DNA from: Ardenticatenales bacterium
GTDB taxonomy: Bacteria; Chloroflexota; Anaerolineae; Ardenticatenales; Ardenticatenaceae
DNA: 8,270 bases
NCBI GenBank assembly: GCA_013812995.1
Contig: JACCSL010001039.1
Coordinates: 1-8,270, forward strand
Direction of reading: 5' to 3'
Positions 5,954-8,270 of this stretch are shown one piece after another. Numbering within the stretch: the first letter of the stretch is position 1; each line of letters starts with the position of its first letter. The notes beneath the pieces are model-generated. The model saw only the letters and a list, made by a program, of their open reading frames with translations. It was not told where the DNA came from and did no database searches. A program made the translations under genes and the position numbers.

Positions 5954-7339
5954 TCAAGAGAGCTGGGTAAGAAACCAGATCAGCAGGAATATCATCAATA
6001 TGACCCCTACGCCCACGGCGATGGCAACGCCCACCATGATGGAATCCGTTGGTTTCTGCCCGCCCGCCTTCCCGGTCTGACCATTGATGAAGACAGGGTA
6101 AACTTTGCCCTTGTAGGTGTAGTGCCCCACCCAGAGGGGGAGCAAAAACTGGCGGTAGCTCTGGTCCGAGAGCCCTTTGGGGATGATCTGAAAGTCACTC
6201 TTGTCCTGGCCGATGAGTACGCGCTCCTCCATAATCTCCCTGGCGCGGCGGGTCATCTCGGCGCGCGCCGTAAGGGAGGCATCCGCCAGCGACTGATCGT
6301 AGAGGAGCGCGGGCCACCCCACCAGAAATTCCTCTTTGAACTCCACCAATTGCTTGAAGTCAAAGGGCGCGACGGTTTGCAGGTCGGCGATGGTGAGCTG
6401 CTTGCTGCCGGGCACCAGAATGTCATCGAAGAAGAGAAACTCCTCCCCCTCCTTCCGATCCGTCCGCTTGCCATCTGAGGATGTCACCGTCGCCGACCAC
6501 TTGGCATTGTAGGTGGCATCGAAGGTCCAGGCGGGGTAGTAGGCAGGGCGGAGCCGCAAGGCTTCCGCCTGCCGCTTGAGGTCGCCAGGGGTAAAGAGCC
6601 CTTTTCCCATCCATTGCCCCACGAGGGCGTGTGTCTGCTTCTCCTCGATGCGGATGGGGAGGATGCCCTGCGGGTCCAGAAGCTCGGCGGTGTCGGGCGA
6701 TGAGACAAGGTGGTCCGAGCCACAGAAGGGGCACGCCATCGTCAGCTGCGTGGGCGGGAGCAGCGTGGAAGCCCCGCAGCCCGTGCACTGCACCATGCGC
6801 TCGGCGACAGCCCAGCTATGGGCACGGGCGGTGGGTAAAACAAAATCCAGGGATTGCTCGTGGCGGTCGCTGGCAACGCTACGCTGCTCAATTTGCTGAA
6901 TGGCCCCGCACCGCTCACAGCGGCTTGCTTCCGTCTGAGGGTCATACTTGAGGAGTCCACCGCAGTTGCGGCAATTGAAGCTCCGCGCGACCCCCGTCAC
7001 GGGCTGGCCTGGCATTTCCTGGCGCATCATGGGCGTTCCAGGGACTGGCACTGCCTGCCCCTTCATCTGGTTGGTGAGGGCCACCAACCCCTGGCGCGCC
7101 GCGCCGTTGTTCGGGTCGATGGCAAGTGCCTCTTCCAGGTAATGTCGACGTTCGACAGGGTCGCTGGTCGTCGCGGAGAGCCACACCCAGGGCCGAGGGT
7201 CCAGGGTATGTTCCCGTGTGGCACGTTGGAGCAGGGTGCGTGCCTCCTCCATCTCACCCGCCTTTACGGCAGCAATGCCACGCGTGAGAAGCTCCTCCGC
7301 CATATTCTTCCCAAAAGAAACGTGCCCTGGTGTCGACAT
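5954..7339 (-). CDS. TPR and double zinc-ribbon protein with C-terminal membrane anchor
   Basis: A 461-residue protein. Residues about 12-90 form TPR-like helices (AEELLTRGIAAVKAGEMEEA, then the HYLEEALAIDPNNGAAR pattern). A Pro-rich linker (about 97-117) follows, then two CxxC...CxxC zinc ribbons: C123/C126 with C141/C144, and C185/C188 with C203/C206. Residues about 225-430 are the conserved core of a family often mislabelled as primosomal protein N' or TFIIB-like. It ends in a PLWVGHYTYKGKVYPVFING motif and NGQTGK. A membrane segment at about 434-457 leaves almost nothing beyond it, so the bulk is probably cytoplasmic. Bacillus subtilis YdjG, a membrane-anchored partner in a PspA/SPFH stress complex, has a similar ribbon-plus-anchor plan. 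Residue spacing here is intact, but no PspA or SPFH gene is in view. The start at 7339 is chosen over 7372 because AGGAG lies five bases upstream of it. Confidence 0.8.
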   Translation of the reverse strand: MSTPGHVSFGKNMAEELLTRGIAAVKAGEMEEARTLLQRATREHTLDPRPWVWLSATTSDPVERRHYLEEALAIDPNNGAARQGLVALTNQMKGQAVPVPGTPMMRQEMPGQPVTGVARSFNCRNCGGLLKYDPQTEASRCERCGAIQQIEQRSVASDRHEQSLDFVLPTARAHSWAVAERMVQCTGCGASTLLPPTQLTMACPFCGSDHLVSSPDTAELLDPQGILPIRIEEKQTHALVGQWMGKGLFTPGDLKRQAEALRLRPAYYPAWTFDATYNAKWSATVTSSDGKRTDRKEGEEFLFFDDILVPGSKQLTIADLQTVAPFDFKQLVEFKEEFLVGWPALLYDQSLADASLTARAEMTRRAREIMEERVLIGQDKSDFQIIPKGLSDQSYRQFLLPLWVGHYTYKGKVYPVFINGQTGKAGGQKPTDSIMVGVAIAVGVGVILMIFLLIWFLTQLS

Positions 7340-7344
7340 TGCTG

Positions 7345-7350
7345 CTCCTA
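7345..7350 (-). promoter_or_regulatory. Ribosome binding site overlapping the upstream stop codon
   Basis: On the minus strand, TAGGAG (7350 to 7345) joins the TAG stop of the C39-like gene to the Shine-Dalgarno sequence (AGGAG) of the zinc-ribbon gene, whose ATG begins at 7339. This layout favours translational coupling. It also decides the start in favour of 7339, since the in-frame ATG at 7372 would overlap the previous gene by 25 nt. Confidence 0.7.
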
Positions 7351-8247
7351 GACCCTGAAGGCTGCAATCCACAACATGCTATGCTGTGCGACATCCGCCC
7401 AGGGATATTCGTGGTCCTCGCCCTTGCGCTGATCGGCGGTTAGCTCGGTGTTGGGGCCCTGGTTGGCCGCGCCTCTGGCATTGCTGCCCCCGCGCTCCCA
7501 GCCACGCGTCGTCCCGGAGCCCAGCGTGGAGCGTCCGTAGGGATCATCCACGACGAGCCCCGTGGCAGTCATCCCCTGCACGCGCATGATGTGGCCTGTA
7601 ATACTCATCATCACCGATTGACCGGAGCGCAGGCGGGGGAGGACCGTCTGCTCCCACCACTCCTTGCGATGCCTCCCGGCTTCCGCGAGAATATCCACCT
7701 GAACCCCTACCTCACGAGCAACGCCGCCCCAACCGTCGCGCGTGGTACGGGCGGGCAGCCGCTTGGCGCGGCGGATATCCTCCAGAGAGTCCTCAAACTG
7801 CTTCTGGGGATTCGGGTTCGGCACGCCGAGATAGGTGAGACACATCGCCAGCGAGGTGAGGTTGCACATCACATCGCCGATGCGTGCGCCATCGGACGTA
7901 GAGTCGTTGTCGCGCTGGTTATGATACTTGACCTTCGCCTGTAGCGCCTCGTAGAGATCCCCCCGGCGGCGCTCATCTCGCTCCTGGGCAATCAGGGCGC
8001 GGGCGCGCTTGATTTCCTCGGGGTTGAGCCGGGCGCGACTCATCAACGCCTGTAGCTCCGTGTTGGTCTGGACCGTCTGCGTCGTTTGTGGGCGGGGCTG
8101 CGGCCGTGTCTGGGCCGGCGTGGAGGCCTTCTCGCTCCCGCCAAACCAGCCCCCTACCGTCGAAGCGGCGCTGTCCCACAGCCCGCTCGCTGTCTCCACC
8201 CCTTCGTCCCATGCCTCGCTCAGGTAAGTGCCTGCCTGCTCCAGCAT
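7348..8247 (-). CDS. C39-like (papain-fold) cysteine protease with Pro/Thr/Gln linker
   Basis: The last 299 residues are visible from the first Met in the window (8247). The frame stays open to the right edge, so the true start may lie outside. Residues 1-38 form an amphipathic, Trp- and Gly-containing segment without a signal peptide. Residues 41-62 are a Pro/Gln/Thr linker. Residues 65-108 are charged helix. The catalytic part resembles Peptidase_C39_2: NQRDN (Q111, likely oxyanion hole), MCNLTSLAMCLTYLG (nucleophile C128), SITGHIMRVQGM (H219) and LVVDDPYG (D234 or D235). This gives a complete Gln-Cys-His-Asp set, so an active thiol hydrolase is likely. A Gly/Ser/Asn-rich loop (about 240-270) separates DPYG from the final strand. 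The target (peptide, cell wall or host protein) is unknown. The stop overlaps the ribosome site of the zinc-ribbon gene, so the pair forms an operon. Confidence 0.7.
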   Translation of the reverse strand: MLEQAGTYLSEAWDEGVETASGLWDSAASTVGGWFGGSEKASTPAQTRPQPRPQTTQTVQTNTELQALMSRARLNPEEIKRARALIAQERDERRRGDLYEALQAKVKYHNQRDNDSTSDGARIGDVMCNLTSLAMCLTYLGVPNPNPQKQFEDSLEDIRRAKRLPARTTRDGWGGVAREVGVQVDILAEAGRHRKEWWEQTVLPRLRSGQSVMMSITGHIMRVQGMTATGLVVDDPYGRSTLGSGTTRGWERGGSNARGAANQGPNTELTADQRKGEDHEYPWADVAQHSMLWIAAFRV

Positions 8248-8270
8248 CCCGGGTTCTTCCTGGGCGGGGG

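Noticed and set aside
5951..5964. Hairpin GCTC-AAGA-GAGC between convergent genes as a terminator
   Set aside because: The stem is only four base pairs, has no T-run on either strand, and lies mostly within the end of the minus-strand gene.
7340..7372. Longer start (ATG at 7372) for the zinc-ribbon gene
   Set aside because: The extra 11 residues overlap the upstream gene and lack a ribosome site, whereas the ATG at 7339 has AGGAG at ideal spacing.

Overview
The window is G+C-rich, tightly packed bacterial DNA with about seven genes. No RNA genes, insertion sequences or CRISPR arrays are visible. The gene set (a YfcE-type phosphoesterase, an M3 peptidase, MoeA, a thioredoxin-fold lipoprotein, an LpxH-like phosphoesterase, a DUF503 protein, a zinc-ribbon membrane protein and a C39-like protease) does not fix a lineage. 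Gene style and the short AT-rich heptamer repeats between genes loosely suggest Chloroflexota or a similar high-G+C environmental bacterium. This is a low-confidence impression.

Layout. Positions 1-70 are an AT-rich leader with a heptamer repeat and a 21-bp phased direct repeat. Positions 71-2677 (+) are one open frame in which a metallophosphoesterase runs without a stop into a complete M3 oligoendopeptidase. moeA (2684-3898, +) follows after only 6 nt. After a 91-nt gap with a probable promoter come a thioredoxin-like lipoprotein (3990-4430), an LpxH-like metallophosphoesterase (4459-5595) and a DUF503/YlxP-like protein (5663-5944), all on +. Convergent to these, on the minus strand, a C39-type cysteine protease-like gene (7348 to the right edge, possibly 5'-incomplete) is followed after 8 nt by a TPR/double-zinc-ribbon/membrane-anchor protein (5954-7339).

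The plus-strand genes look like housekeeping functions (peptide turnover, molybdenum cofactor synthesis, thiol redox, phosphoester hydrolysis) with no obvious shared pathway. The two minus-strand genes are tightly coupled, because the stop of the first overlaps the ribosome binding site of the second. They probably act together.

The most unusual signals concern gene boundaries. (1) The phosphoesterase-peptidase fusion has a good internal ribosome binding site and start, nearly identical to that of another gene in the window, so it is probably two genes that lost a stop, or a base-calling error. (2) Three perfect 7-bp repeats form the last codons of the second phosphoesterase, and loss of one copy would join that gene in frame to the downstream DUF503 gene.
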